A stretch of DNA of 64,000 bases, taken from an uncultured Gammaproteobacteria bacterium. GTDB lineage: Bacteria > Pseudomonadota > Gammaproteobacteria > Arenicellales > Poriferihabitantaceae. Made by a program: the position numbers and the translations under genes. The notes beneath the pieces are model-generated. The model saw only the letters and a program-made list of their open reading frames with translations, did no database searches and had not been told where the DNA came from. Positions 26,823 to 35,630 of this stretch are shown here, piece after piece. The stretch is taken from contig CAMYNW010000006.1 of assembly GCA_947259885.1 (NCBI GenBank), positions 62,001 to 126,000 of the forward strand. Direction: 5' to 3'. Every line of letters begins with the position of its first letter. Position 1 is the first letter of the stretch.

Positions 26823-27169
26823 CGACTTCTCCTCACTGATGTGTATGCTCTCGAGCCATTATCGGTTTATCCACAGAATGATCGACAGCAAATTCGTCAA
26901 CAATCAAACTATCTGCAGAATTACCAATACAAGCTTTGGAGCTTGGTTAATCTCTATTGATATTAGTACGTCTATACCCAACCATAGCAGATAAAATAGT
27001 TGTTTTTCTACCACTAAAGATTTTTCGATCGTTACCTTTAATGTTGACGACGGATCAACACCGAACTGTCAGCGAACCCGCTTGGATATCGGGTTGACAT
27101 TCAGCGCCTTATTATGGAATTCACATCCATCGGGTATACTTCTATGGCTTTAGATCGGTAAATCATACT
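26823..27169. other. Divergent intergenic region, BCCT cluster / GST
   Basis: These 347 bases separate the minus-strand BCCT operon from the plus-strand GST gene and must contain both promoters. The sequence is AT-rich in the left half. Around 27048 there is an inverted pair GTTGA-N7-TCAAC that could be an operator; its spacing is one base too long for an FNR box. A TTGACA hexamer occurs near 27094. No open frame of interest was found. Confidence 0.4.
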
Positions 27170-27856
27170 ATGCTGGAAGTCTGGGGCCGCAGAAACTCAA
27201 GTAATGTCATGGCCGTGACCTGGACTGTCGGCGAACTTGAGCTTGACCACATTAGACATAACGTTGGTGGTAGTTTTGGCGGATTGGATACAGCCGAATA
27301 TTTCGATTTAAATCCTAACGCAAAGATACCGACCATAAGCGACAATGGTTGTATCTTGTGGGAATCCAACACCATCGTTCGGTATCTGAGTTCGCAATAC
27401 GGCAGTGGAACTCTTTGCCCTGAAGACCCCTGCCTGAGGGCCCAAGCCGAACAATGGATGGACTGGGTGAAAACTACTTTTTACCCGGCGTTTCACTCGA
27501 TTTTTTTCGGACTAATCAGAACGCCGGCAGACAAACGTAATCAGCAAGCGATCGACCAGGCTATTCCTGCCGCAGGCAAATTACTGGAAATTGTCGAGCA
27601 CCATCTTAATAACCAGGACTATGTAATAGGCGATGATCTGACCATGGGGGATATTCCCCTGGGCGCCTGCATCTATCGCTATTTCAACCTTGATATTGAG
27701 CGGCCACCCTTACCCAATGTTGAAGCGTGGTATCAAAGATTGTGCAACCGAGCGGCCTACAAGGAGAACGTTATGATTCCGTTTGGCAGTTCCCTCGAAC
27801 AATGGTTGCAGCTTGAGAAGGAAAGCACATCGCTTGATGCCGCAACCAATTCTTAA
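27170..27856 (+). CDS. Glutathione S-transferase family protein
   Basis: A 228-residue GST with an N-terminal thioredoxin-like domain (GRRNSSNVMAVTWTVGEL; the NPNAKIPTISDNG cis-Pro loop near residues 50-62; WESNTIVRYL near 66-75) and a C-terminal all-helical domain ending near 220. The catalytic region begins with RRNSSNV, so Ser in the N-terminal loop is the likely thiol-activating residue, as in theta/beta-like bacterial enzymes. It is monocistronic and converges with the Yip1-like gene. Substrate unknown. Confidence 0.88.
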   Translation: MLEVWGRRNSSNVMAVTWTVGELELDHIRHNVGGSFGGLDTAEYFDLNPNAKIPTISDNGCILWESNTIVRYLSSQYGSGTLCPEDPCLRAQAEQWMDWVKTTFYPAFHSIFFGLIRTPADKRNQQAIDQAIPAAGKLLEIVEHHLNNQDYVIGDDLTMGDIPLGACIYRYFNLDIERPPLPNVEAWYQRLCNRAAYKENVMIPFGSSLEQWLQLEKESTSLDAATNS

Positions 27857-27885
27857 GTTGCGGAAAGTTTAGCCTATCGTGGACG

Positions 27886-28560
27886 TCATTCCTTAGTGGC
27901 TTTCTCGATGCCTTTGAGAAATTCGCCCACCGCCTCACCGGCCTCTTCCGGGGACATGTTTTCAAGCTGCTTGAACTGCTCGCCGTAACGCTCCATATGT
28001 TCCTCCCATTTTCGCGCAGCGCGTTCTGAAGAAATATTACCGAGCGCCATAAACAATCCAAGCACGCCAAGCACAAGCTGGGCTTTCTTGCGCTCAATAC
28101 TATGCACTTCGGTGCTGGCGTTGATCATTAACCAGATAATTATCACCACCCCAGCAATAGAACCGAGATAGGGTATCCATTGCAGCACCATCATGATCGG
28201 AAACATCACCATGGAATAGGCCACGCAGCGCCAGCCGGTCTCAAAGGATTCGCCCGAGCCCATCAGTTTCCAGATCACGAACATTACAGTGCCACTGATG
28301 AAGCTACTGGCCACCGCCACGATAGGAAGCAGTATAACCGCGAACAAACCCGCACCCGCGCCAAATCGCATACCACCCCCCATTATGGACGTGAGTGTTG
28401 CCAACACGCCGGCCACAAATCCCATCACTACAACATAGATTAACGGCTCGGTGTATCCTCCTGCTTTCGACATATCATGATAAAAGTTAGCAGGCTGAAG
28501 CAAGACGCGTTTCGCGTCATTGATCACCGCATTGATATCAAATCCACTACTCTCATTCAT
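27886..28560 (-). CDS. Yip1 family membrane protein
   Basis: A 224-residue integral membrane protein. The cytoplasmic N terminus (about 38 residues, including NDAKRVLLQPANFYHDM) is the typical entry to the Yip1 domain, followed by five hydrophobic segments (about 40-60, 68-95, 110-130, 130-150, 160-176) and a charged, helical C-terminal tail of about 50 residues. The RBS GGGAGAA is well placed before the ATG. The bacterial Yip1 family has no defined biochemical role; membrane organisation or trafficking-like functions are guesses. Confidence 0.7.
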   Translation of the reverse strand: MNESSGFDINAVINDAKRVLLQPANFYHDMSKAGGYTEPLIYVVVMGFVAGVLATLTSIMGGGMRFGAGAGLFAVILLPIVAVASSFISGTVMFVIWKLMGSGESFETGWRCVAYSMVMFPIMMVLQWIPYLGSIAGVVIIIWLMINASTEVHSIERKKAQLVLGVLGLFMALGNISSERAARKWEEHMERYGEQFKQLENMSPEEAGEAVGEFLKGIEKATKE

Positions 28561-28622
28561 ATTTTTCTCCCTCGTTTGACCAGGCTACATTCAGTATAAA
28601 CAAACTTGGTTACCTGCTCTAT

Positions 28623-29276
28623 TTATTGGAACTGCTGCACCCATTCAGACGCGGCTCCTCGGTTTTTTTTCACCTCATCTCCAATCACGGAATGCGTCTC
28701 CAGGGCTGCCATCCAAATCGAAACCTTTTTGCTAAATATTACCTCGCTACCTAAGTGAGAGAATATATCTCCACCCATACGCAGTGTAGCGGGGAAACCA
28801 CAGTCTGCAAGACATGGCTCAGTGCCGCCAATAAAAGGATTTGGTTCAATTACGGTTTCGAGCTTGCGCAGAGCGTCATTAAAGACCGCCAAAGCATCCT
28901 CAATGGCATAAAGCTTACGCTTTTCTGGCGCCACCTTCACTATCGGAAACAGCGCCCTAACAGCTGGCTCTAGTTTTGCATTATGAAACTGTGCCACCGC
29001 GCGTTGCCAAGCACAGAGCTGTGGATCATGATCGCGCATGGGTACCTCTGGGTATGCATCTTCAAGATATTCGACGATCGCCTCGGAATCAAACAGCTTA
29101 AATTCACCCTCTTCGATTGCAGGAATTGAACCGGGTGGCATGTGTTGCCGATAACTGTCGTTGGAGTAGTGGCCCCCGAGGGGCTTACACTCTTCAAACG
29201 GGACCTGCTTTATCCGCAGGACTGTGCGCACTTTGGTGCAGTATGCGCTCAGCGGCAGGGCATATAGTCGAATCAT
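28623..29276 (-). CDS. Glutathione S-transferase family protein (zeta/maleylacetoacetate isomerase-like N-domain)
   Basis: A 217-residue GST: N-terminal thioredoxin fold with LSAYCTKVRTVLRIK near residues 8-22 (Cys or neighbouring Ser as thiol-binding residue), the cis-Pro loop PPGSIPAIEEG near 47-57 and DSEAIVEYLEDAYP near 63-76, then a helical C-terminal domain. It overlaps the AhpD-like gene by four bases (ATGA), so it is the third gene of the IPNS-like / AhpD-like / GST operon and its substrate probably comes from that pathway. Confidence 0.86.
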   Translation of the reverse strand: MIRLYALPLSAYCTKVRTVLRIKQVPFEECKPLGGHYSNDSYRQHMPPGSIPAIEEGEFKLFDSEAIVEYLEDAYPEVPMRDHDPQLCAWQRAVAQFHNAKLEPAVRALFPIVKVAPEKRKLYAIEDALAVFNDALRKLETVIEPNPFIGGTEPCLADCGFPATLRMGGDIFSHLGSEVIFSKKVSIWMAALETHSVIGDEVKKNRGAASEWVQQFQ

Positions 29277-29854
29277 TGCGACGTATCGTAATACCCGACT
29301 GTATCTCCCTCTGTGGTCACTCCCAATCCGTTGAGTAAGCGGTTTGAATAGTTGAAATAAGCTACAACCTGATTGACTTCCAGGATTTCTCCATCATCAC
29401 ATCCGACCTGCTTCATCTGTTCATAATCGTCTTTCTCCATGGCATCGACCTGTGTCGTCAATTTTTCAGCATACTTCAGAAATGCCAGTTCCCTTCCGGA
29501 AAATACCTGCTCCGGCACGCGATCGCTAAACGCTTCGTATATACGATCTGATTTCTCGTCATCGTCGATCAGAATGCGGGCATTTGCGAAATGATGGATA
29601 AAGCTGTAGTCGCATTTATTAAGCATACTGGTGTAAGAAGCCACAACCTCGAGAAACCACAGAGGCAGCGTGTTATCCGGGTTGTGCAGCACGCTGCGGT
29701 ACAGTGTTACATGGCCCTCCATAGTATGTGGGCGTAAGCTGTGAACGCGCATGACGTTATCCACCGTGCCATGAGGCGTTTTAACCAGTTCGTACATTGT
29801 CTTGACCTGGCCTTCTGCCTGGTCCACTTCTATCATCTTGATCCAAGCACTCAT
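29273..29854 (-). CDS. AhpD-fold carboxymuconolactone decarboxylase / peroxidase-related protein with CxxS motif
   Basis: A 193-residue all-helical protein of the AhpD-like group. The canonical redox motif CxxC-x2-H is here Cys81-Asp-Tyr-Ser84-Phe-Ile-His87-His88 (NKCDYSFIHH), so the second cysteine is Ser (codon AGC). The proton-relay region before it (LWFLEVVASYTSMLN) is typical. Without the resolving cysteine it may act through a mixed disulfide with glutathione, which fits the coupled GST gene downstream, or it may have lost peroxidase activity. It is placed three bases after the IPNS-like gene and overlaps the GST gene. Confidence 0.78.
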   Translation of the reverse strand: MSAWIKMIEVDQAEGQVKTMYELVKTPHGTVDNVMRVHSLRPHTMEGHVTLYRSVLHNPDNTLPLWFLEVVASYTSMLNKCDYSFIHHFANARILIDDDEKSDRIYEAFSDRVPEQVFSGRELAFLKYAEKLTTQVDAMEKDDYEQMKQVGCDDGEILEVNQVVAYFNYSNRLLNGLGVTTEGDTVGYYDTSQ

Positions 29855-29857
29855 CGT

Positions 29858-30835
29858 TTATATCCCAGATTTGTTTCGATAGGAAAACGACCGGTCAAAG
29901 CGGCCTCGAATGTAATCTCCACATAATACGTCCTCATAATGTGGCGATTCCTCTGCCAACACCACCGGGCTGACTAGTGTGTCCCAGTCTGGATCCAACG
30001 CAATGGCAATAGAATAACGCTCCCGGCCGGAAGTATTGACCACGCTATGGGGCGTTGAGCGAAAACGGTCATTACTCCAGCGAGCAAGCAAGTCCCCCAC
30101 ATTCACCACAAGGGTGCCCTCTATCGGTTCCGCGGTCAGCCATTTACCATCCAATGCTTGGACTCTCAATCCACCGGTTGAGTCCTGTGCCAACAGAGTC
30201 ATAGTGCCGTAATCGGTATGCGGCGATACCCCAAATTGCTCCTCTCCCATGACTGGGGGCTGCGGTGGATAGTGGATCAGTGTCCCTCGAGTAATGGGTT
30301 GATGGAAACTTCCAACAAAATAATCTCGATCAATACCGAGACTAGTAGCAATGGCTCGCAATAGTTGAATGCCACACCGGTGCGCTCCCTCCATATAAGA
30401 ACCCAAAGTTTTGCGCATTTCTGGCATAAAGTCCGGCCAGCGATTTGGTGGCATCAGCTCATTTCCGGAAACAAATTCAGGATTATCGGGGGCAAAATCT
30501 ATACCCCAGATAAAACTTTCCTTGAGATCGGATTTTACTTGCCCTTCCATCTTCGAATCTCCTAGAGGTAATAGACCTCGGTGAAATCCCGACGCGCGCA
30601 CTGAACGTTTCTGCTCTTCAGGCGCCGCAAAGAATCTTTTCGAAAGATCGAATGTCTTTTCCATCAAATGCGATTCAATACAGTGTCCGGACACGTAGAA
30701 AAAACCCACACTTTCTGCGACCTGTTTAAGGGCGGCACCAATCGTTACATAGTCGGGATGATCACTGAACAAAATCGAGATATCGATAACTGGAATCTGA
30801 TCTGGATTCAGTATTTCAACATCGGCGTAATTCAT
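29858..30835 (-). CDS. Isopenicillin N synthase-like 2OG-Fe(II) oxygenase
   Basis: A 325-residue soluble oxygenase. The N-terminal DIOX_N part (IPVIDISILFSDHP, then GFFYVSGHCI) is followed by the 2OG-FeII core with iron ligands in SPHTDYGTMTLL (His, Asp) and TPHSVVN (His), and the RYSIAIAL arginine plus serine for 2-oxoglutarate. The ATG at 30835 has AGG six bases before it and is preferred over the GTG at 30841. It heads the operon with the AhpD-like and GST genes, and the truncated Rieske gene is transcribed away from it. Substrate unknown; not necessarily an antibiotic enzyme. Confidence 0.87.
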   Translation of the reverse strand: MNYADVEILNPDQIPVIDISILFSDHPDYVTIGAALKQVAESVGFFYVSGHCIESHLMEKTFDLSKRFFAAPEEQKRSVRASGFHRGLLPLGDSKMEGQVKSDLKESFIWGIDFAPDNPEFVSGNELMPPNRWPDFMPEMRKTLGSYMEGAHRCGIQLLRAIATSLGIDRDYFVGSFHQPITRGTLIHYPPQPPVMGEEQFGVSPHTDYGTMTLLAQDSTGGLRVQALDGKWLTAEPIEGTLVVNVGDLLARWSNDRFRSTPHSVVNTSGRERYSIAIALDPDWDTLVSPVVLAEESPHYEDVLCGDYIRGRFDRSFSYRNKSGI

Positions 30836-30855
30836 GTTCACCTGCTCTTAGACCG

Positions 30856-31080
30856 TTAATTTTCAGACATGCCGGATCCACCAAGGCGTTCATCCGCCCC
30901 CATGCGCTTTTCCAGTTTTCGCAATCCTGCGAACACCACCACATAGACACGATACACGCCTTGCAGGGGATGTTTATCCGATAATCCCATCAGACTCACC
31001 AAGAACCCAGCAACATTTGAAATCTCCACGCAGCAGATGGTGAGCATAATGGTCCATGGAATGCCTGCCAGCGCTAGCAT
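30856..31080 (-). CDS. Possible small membrane protein upstream of the IPNS-like gene
   Basis: A 74-codon frame reading MLALAGIPWTIMLTICCVEI at the start, with two hydrophobic stretches followed by a basic-acidic tail (FAGLRKLEKRMGADERLGG). It ends about 20 bases before the IPNS-like start, on the same strand. No good ribosome-binding site precedes its ATG and no family is recognised; it could be a genuine small membrane protein or the end of a degraded larger gene. The neighbouring truncated Rieske gene makes decay plausible. Confidence 0.3.
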   Translation of the reverse strand: MLALAGIPWTIMLTICCVEISNVAGFLVSLMGLSDKHPLQGVYRVYVVVFAGLRKLEKRMGADERLGGSGMSEN

Positions 31081-31126
31081 ACAGGGTCGATTCTAACTTG
31101 AAATATAGAATGGAAATTGTTTCACA

Positions 31127-31333
31127 GTGAAACATAAATCACCCGGTCCAGAAGGCTTCCAAGGTTACCACCGCCCGCTCGATGCTACTGAAGACCCTGA
31201 ACTTACCCGTGTCGATCGGGGCAATCCATGCGGTGAGTACCTGCATCGGTATTGGCAACCCATCGCGATGACCAGCGAGCTTGGCACACTGCCATTGGTG
31301 GTGGAAATCTTGGGAGGGCCACTGGTGTTATCA
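31127..31333 (+). pseudogene. Truncated Rieske-type oxygenase (N-terminal fragment)
   Basis: From the GTG at 31127 the frame reads about 69 codons with the start characteristic of ring-hydroxylating/O-demethylating Rieske oxygenases: GFQGYHRPLDATEDPELTR, NPCGEYLHRYWQPIAM, SELGTLPLVVEILGGPLVL (each as separate blocks). Similarity stops at about 31333, before the Rieske CxH and CxxH ligands, and the open frame that continues to 31597 is unrelated and overlaps the FetB-like gene. This is a deletion remnant; the rest of the enzyme is not present nearby. Confidence 0.72.
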
Positions 31334-31424
31334 TGTAGTAAGCTATTATTTGTTTTCTGCACCCAATCACACACACGAAAAGAAGGAAAGCATAAGGCTC
31401 GGCTAGTTTACGGACCATTTACCC

Positions 31425-32153
31425 ATGGAAGTTCAATCCATCCCATTACCAAATCTTGCGCTGGCATTTATTCCGGCACTGGCAATGGTGGGGGTGATGT
31501 TTTACTGGTCAATGCGAGCCGGCAACGCGCTGTATGCGATGGTCCGGATGCTGGGCCAATTGCTTCTGATTGGCTACTTTCTCACTTATATTTTTGAAAC
31601 GGATCAAGCATGGGTAGTATTGTTTGTGCTTGGTATTATGGTTGTTGCTTCGAGCTGGATCGCACTAAGCAACGTCACCACTCAACGCAAACATCTTTTT
31701 CTATTCAGCCTGGTTTCCATCTTACTTGCAGGCGGAATTACGCTTGGGATCGTTTCCGCAGGCGTGCTTCAACTGGACCCCTGGTATCAACCACGATTCC
31801 TGATTCCCCTGGCGGGTATGATCTTTGCCAATTCAATGAATAGCGTAAGCTTGTGTGCTGAACGCCTGAGTGCGGAATTGCGACGTGGCGACAACTGGGT
31901 CACTGCGCGCACCACTGCTCTGCAGGCCGGCATGATCCCGATGGTTAACTCATTGTTTGCAGTAGGGCTGGTTTCGCTTCCAGGAATGATGACGGGCCAA
32001 ATTCTGTCTGGAGTCTCACCACTCATTGCCGTCCGATATCAGATCATGGTGATGTGCATGATTTTTGGTTCCGGCGGGCTAGCCGCGGTCCTGTTTTTAC
32101 AGTTTTCCCGCAAAGTTTTTGAGAACCGATTTAGAGAAAAAGAGTCGAATTAA
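31425..32153 (+). CDS. FetB-like (UPF0014) iron-exporter family permease
   Basis: A 242-residue inner-membrane protein with about seven helices. The early segment MVRMLGQLLLIGYFLTYIF and the core LIPLAGMIFANSMNSVSL near residues 125-142, followed by ERLSAEL and MIPMVNSLFAVGLVSLPGMMTGQILSG (the Pro-Met-Met signature), are those of the FetB/YbbM family. In E. coli FetB works with the ATPase FetA; no such ATPase gene lies beside it here, so a partner is elsewhere or lost. The gene begins in the debris of the truncated Rieske gene, and the upstream ribosome-binding site is weak. Confidence 0.78.
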   Translation: MEVQSIPLPNLALAFIPALAMVGVMFYWSMRAGNALYAMVRMLGQLLLIGYFLTYIFETDQAWVVLFVLGIMVVASSWIALSNVTTQRKHLFLFSLVSILLAGGITLGIVSAGVLQLDPWYQPRFLIPLAGMIFANSMNSVSLCAERLSAELRRGDNWVTARTTALQAGMIPMVNSLFAVGLVSLPGMMTGQILSGVSPLIAVRYQIMVMCMIFGSGGLAAVLFLQFSRKVFENRFREKESN

Positions 32154-32305
32154 TCATCAAGGACCTGTCACCAGACTATATTGCCAACTATGAGCGCACA
32201 TGTTTCATTTCTCAGCAGACCAGATCAACTGACTGTGATCGGTATAGGTGAATTGGTTATGTATGAGCGTCGAGTTGAAGGCCTAAGTTCTGACGCCGCT
32301 CGGAA

Positions 32306-33508
32306 GTGAGATCCCTGGCAATTCTGGTGATTGGGCTCATCGTAGGATGGGCATTGCACAGCGTCATATACAAACAACCTGACGTAGTCTCCGATATCGA
32401 GATTATTGCGCCAAGGACAGAGAATATACCTCAACAAAATACGTCCTTGTTAGCGGAAACGCTTGAAACAGAGCTGACCAAAAAGACTGCTCCTTCTGAA
32501 ACAATGGCTGAAAAGCCAACGCAAAATAAGGCTGCCGATCACCAAGCAGACCTCATGCAACTCACGAACGCGCTTAAAAACAAGGATACGGATCTAGCCC
32601 TAGCAATATGCAATTCGCTATATCGTGCAGGCCAAATAGAGTGCAGATCAAAGTTACTTGCATTCAACTCGGCTGTCGAAACCGAAAACGGACTTGGAAG
32701 AGAATTGCTCCATATGTGGTTATTCGATCATCCGGACGATATAGAAGTTGCAATTATTCTGGTAAAGGAAGCGGTGCGCGAAGAAAGATTTATCGACGCG
32801 GCCAGACTGTTGGCATCGGCTCGAAGTTATCAAATCGAACCCGAAGCAATCGAATCTGTATCGCGGGAGATTCAACAGCTCGCAAGGGCTTCAATGATGA
32901 AACTGGATCTGCGGGAAGATTTTGTAACGCAGAAAGCGCTGCTTCGCATATTCGCAGAAATCGAACCGGAGCGCGCGGCCTGGCGTTTCTCTCTGGCCCG
33001 CGCTTCGATCAACCTAAATGATTACGACGGCGCGCTCGAAGCTTTGAGTTACATTCTTTTTGACCCAGATTATGGCGCGCGCGCAACTGTACTCTATGAT
33101 CAGATAAGTCAGAGGATAAACCTTGCAAGCTACTCAGTCGCGTCGCTTCAGCGCACCGGCTCACAGTTTCTGGTCACCGCACGCCTTAATGGTGTCCATG
33201 AATTAGTACTGCTTCTTGACACCGGCGCATCATTGACTTCGATCAGAGCAGATAAACTGAGGGAATTCGGTCTCAAATCCGTCTCGGGTCAAGAAATTAT
33301 ATTGAATACCGCTGGAGGTCAAATCCGTTCAACCTTGGTGAAACTTAACTCTTTGAGCGTTGGCGGACAGCCAATTAGAAATCTTAATGTAGCAAGCCTC
33401 GATCACTTTAAAAGTGACGCAGACGGGTTACTGGGTATGGATTATTTGCGCCATTTCAAATTCGTCTTAGACCAAAGTAACCGATCATTGCACCTAACCC
33501 CAAAGTGA
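32306..33508 (+). CDS. Membrane-anchored retropepsin-like aspartic protease
   Basis: A 400-residue protein starting at a GTG. Residues 3-20 form a single signal-anchor helix; a polar Lys/Glu-rich region follows (25-80); then a helical, tetratricopeptide-like part (about 82-270, LALAICNSLYRAGQ, AARLLASARSYQ, ALEALSYILFDP). The C-terminal domain (about 280-400) is a retropepsin-like domain with the catalytic Asp305 in LLDTGASLT and the family second motif DGLLGMDYL. Related proteins (for example PerP/ SpoIIGA-like clan AA proteins of the TIGR02281 type) act in the periplasm as homodimers. The physiological target is unknown. Confidence 0.8.
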   Translation: MRSLAILVIGLIVGWALHSVIYKQPDVVSDIEIIAPRTENIPQQNTSLLAETLETELTKKTAPSETMAEKPTQNKAADHQADLMQLTNALKNKDTDLALAICNSLYRAGQIECRSKLLAFNSAVETENGLGRELLHMWLFDHPDDIEVAIILVKEAVREERFIDAARLLASARSYQIEPEAIESVSREIQQLARASMMKLDLREDFVTQKALLRIFAEIEPERAAWRFSLARASINLNDYDGALEALSYILFDPDYGARATVLYDQISQRINLASYSVASLQRTGSQFLVTARLNGVHELVLLLDTGASLTSIRADKLREFGLKSVSGQEIILNTAGGQIRSTLVKLNSLSVGGQPIRNLNVASLDHFKSDADGLLGMDYLRHFKFVLDQSNRSLHLTPK

Positions 33509-33550
33509 TCTATTTTCAACCCTTCAGTAAAATGCGAGGTTGAGAACAGA

Positions 33551-33703
33551 TCATCCCGAAGAAAGTCAGAATCTCCTGTTGCTTAATGAAATCCCGAATA
33601 AAGTTCGGGATGGCAAAGGTTGTGGATTGCGAAGTGAGACATTCTTCCCAGCCGATGAGAGTAGAGAAATATGTCATTCTGACAAAACTCATGGTGATCT
33701 CAG
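33551..33703. repeat. Degenerate intergenic repeat with a perfect hairpin
   Basis: The 320-base gap between the retropepsin-like and pxpB genes (33509-33828) contains TCATCCCGAAGAAAGTCAG (33551), an 8-bp hairpin ATCCCGAA-TAAAG-TTCGGGAT at 33591-33611 and GTCATTCTGAC at 33673. The arms belong to the same family as the repeats at 9172 and 57743. The hairpin may end the upstream transcript. The rest of the gap (33704-33828) shows no gene. Confidence 0.5.
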
Positions 33704-33828
33704 CTTGTAAACAAATCCAAGCCTTTGGTAGCCTCGATATAGTGGAACACTAATTTCAGACACTGACTTGGGTATGGAGTTTTCCACCATCAAATTCCGT
33801 TCAGGCACTTAACCACAAAACCGACTCG

Positions 33829-34572
33829 ATGCCCCAGCCAGATTACCCAACAGTCATGCAGGCCGGTGATAGCGGTGTTATGGTGCTGTTTGGCGACAGC
33901 CTGGATATGGCGATCAACAATGCTGCCCATGCTTTTGATGCTGCTTTAAGGGTACAAAATTGGACCGGCGTTGAAGAGGTATCACCCGCTATTCGCAGCG
34001 TATTGGTTCGCTACGACCCACTTAGGATTGGTGCTGATGCACTAAAGGATAAGATAATCGACCTACTGTCCAGCAGATCCTGGCTCAAGGTCGAACCCGA
34101 TCCAAACAGGCGTATTTGGAAATTACCCGCACACTATGGAGAAGGAAGTGGCCCAGATATCGAAAATGTTGCGAGACAGCTCGGAAAATCGGTCGAAGAA
34201 ACCATCGAAGAACATAGTCAGTCGAAGCTTACAGTTCTAATGCTTGGTTTCGCACCGGGGTGTGCCTACCTTGGATCGCTCCCTAAGCGTTGGGACCTGC
34301 CCCGCCTTGATTTTGTAAAACCGGAGGTCCCCCCAGGTTCACTCTCAGTGGCGGTCAGGCAGACCGTGTTATTTGCAACACCTATTCCAACTGGTTGGCA
34401 AACAATCGCACGAACTCCGTTTCTTTCATTCTCTCGATGCACCGAGCCTTTTTTTTACCTGGCACCGGGAGACGAAATCACTTTTGAATCCATCGACTTT
34501 AAAACATTTAAAGATCTGGCAAGAGAGGTACAACGGGGTAAAAAGATCGTCAATCCAGAATCACCAAATTGA
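33829..34572 (+). CDS. pxpB: 5-oxoprolinase subunit PxpB
   Basis: A 247-residue protein of the KipI/PxpB family. The central sequence MLGFAPGCAYLGSLPKRWDLPRL (near residues 138-160; key residues GFAPGCAYL) and the PGSLSVAVRQT segment that follow are signatures. With PxpC and PxpA it forms the ATP-dependent 5-oxoprolinase that opens pyroglutamate to glutamate, removing a toxic by-product or using it as a nutrient. It overlaps pxpC by four bases (TTGA). The order pxpB-pxpC-pxpA is the common bacterial arrangement. Confidence 0.92.
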   Translation: MPQPDYPTVMQAGDSGVMVLFGDSLDMAINNAAHAFDAALRVQNWTGVEEVSPAIRSVLVRYDPLRIGADALKDKIIDLLSSRSWLKVEPDPNRRIWKLPAHYGEGSGPDIENVARQLGKSVEETIEEHSQSKLTVLMLGFAPGCAYLGSLPKRWDLPRLDFVKPEVPPGSLSVAVRQTVLFATPIPTGWQTIARTPFLSFSRCTEPFFYLAPGDEITFESIDFKTFKDLAREVQRGKKIVNPESPN

Positions 34573-35630
34573 AAAGGTTTCTCGAAATCTTAAGCGTTGG
34601 CCCTGCGGTAACCATCCAGGACCGAGGAAGACAAGGCTATGCGCGTTTTGGTCTGTCGGCAGGTGGCGCCATGGATTGCTATGCGCTTGCCGAAGGCGCC
34701 GTGCTGGTAGGTAACCAAAAGAATGATGCGGTACTGGAAATGGCAGGCTATGGTGGCAAGTTCCGCACGCTTGAATATCCACTATGGATTGCCCTGACGG
34801 GGGCCGCAATGCAGTCGAGCGTGGATGGCAGAAATGTCGACTGGCGCTGCAGCCTGTTATTGGCCCCGGGCCAGGTTCTGGAGGTGGGCTCGGTTATCGA
34901 GGGCACCCGGGGAGGTACTTATGGATATCTTCATGTGGCGGGGGGAATTCGCATTGAGCCGGAGATTGGCTCTATGGGTACTCACCTTCGCGCAGGAGTT
35001 GGTGGCGTTGATGGCAAGGTCCTCAAAGCGGGAACCAGATTGGCGATCGGACCACCAAGTGAAGATTCCGATAGGAAGCCACCGCAAAAAGCGATGACGC
35101 TTCCCAATCCAGAATATTTAGGACACCGCAATATTCGGCTGCTTTGGGGGCCCCAGTCAGAGCGCTTTAGTCAGCGCACTCGACAGAGGTTGCTTGATGA
35201 GACATTTGCCCTATCCCATCGTCGAGATCGTATGGCAATGCGATTGCATCTGGAACCAGATCAACCTCCTTTTGAATCCCTGTTAACCGGACTATCTGAT
35301 CCGGTTCAGGATGGGGATATTCAAATGACCGGAGATGGCGTGCCGACGATTTTAGTGCGAGAGCACCAACCTACCGGCGGGTATCCCCGAATCGCCACAG
35401 TGATCACCGCGGATCACGCCGCAGTTGCACAACTGCCAACTGGTGAGCCGTTTCGATTTGAACTGGTCACGCTGGATCAAGCGGTTGAAGCATTCAGATT
35501 GTGGCGCGCACAAATACAGACCCTGGCTCAGGCGGCCCAGCCTGTGATACGTTCTCCTGAAGATATCGACAATCTGCTGGACTACAACCTTATTGACGGT
35601 GTGATATCCGCAGGAGATCAAACACTATGA
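34569..35630 (+). CDS. pxpC: 5-oxoprolinase subunit PxpC
   Basis: The 353-residue KipA/PxpC-type subunit, started by TTG at 34569 overlapping the pxpB stop. It begins with the family signature TIQDRGRQGYARFGLSAGGAMD (near residues 16-37; key residues IQDRGRQGYARFG) and has the internal LLWGPQSERFS and GGYPRIATVITADHAAVAQL sections. It acts with PxpB in phosphorylating and opening the 5-oxoproline ring. It overlaps pxpA by four bases (ATGA). Confidence 0.93.
   Translation: MKRFLEILSVGPAVTIQDRGRQGYARFGLSAGGAMDCYALAEGAVLVGNQKNDAVLEMAGYGGKFRTLEYPLWIALTGAAMQSSVDGRNVDWRCSLLLAPGQVLEVGSVIEGTRGGTYGYLHVAGGIRIEPEIGSMGTHLRAGVGGVDGKVLKAGTRLAIGPPSEDSDRKPPQKAMTLPNPEYLGHRNIRLLWGPQSERFSQRTRQRLLDETFALSHRRDRMAMRLHLEPDQPPFESLLTGLSDPVQDGDIQMTGDGVPTILVREHQPTGGYPRIATVITADHAAVAQLPTGEPFRFELVTLDQAVEAFRLWRAQIQTLAQAAQPVIRSPEDIDNLLDYNLIDGVISAGDQTL

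Noticed and set aside
27048..27064. FNR-type site in GTTGACGACGGATCAAC
   Set aside because: The half-sites are five bases apart (TTGAC-N5-ATCAA) and not four, which breaks the helical phasing needed for the dimer.
31127..31597. A continuous 156-codon gene
   Set aside because: Only the first 69 codons resemble a Rieske oxygenase; the rest is unrelated and overlaps the FetB-like gene, so I annotate a truncated fragment.
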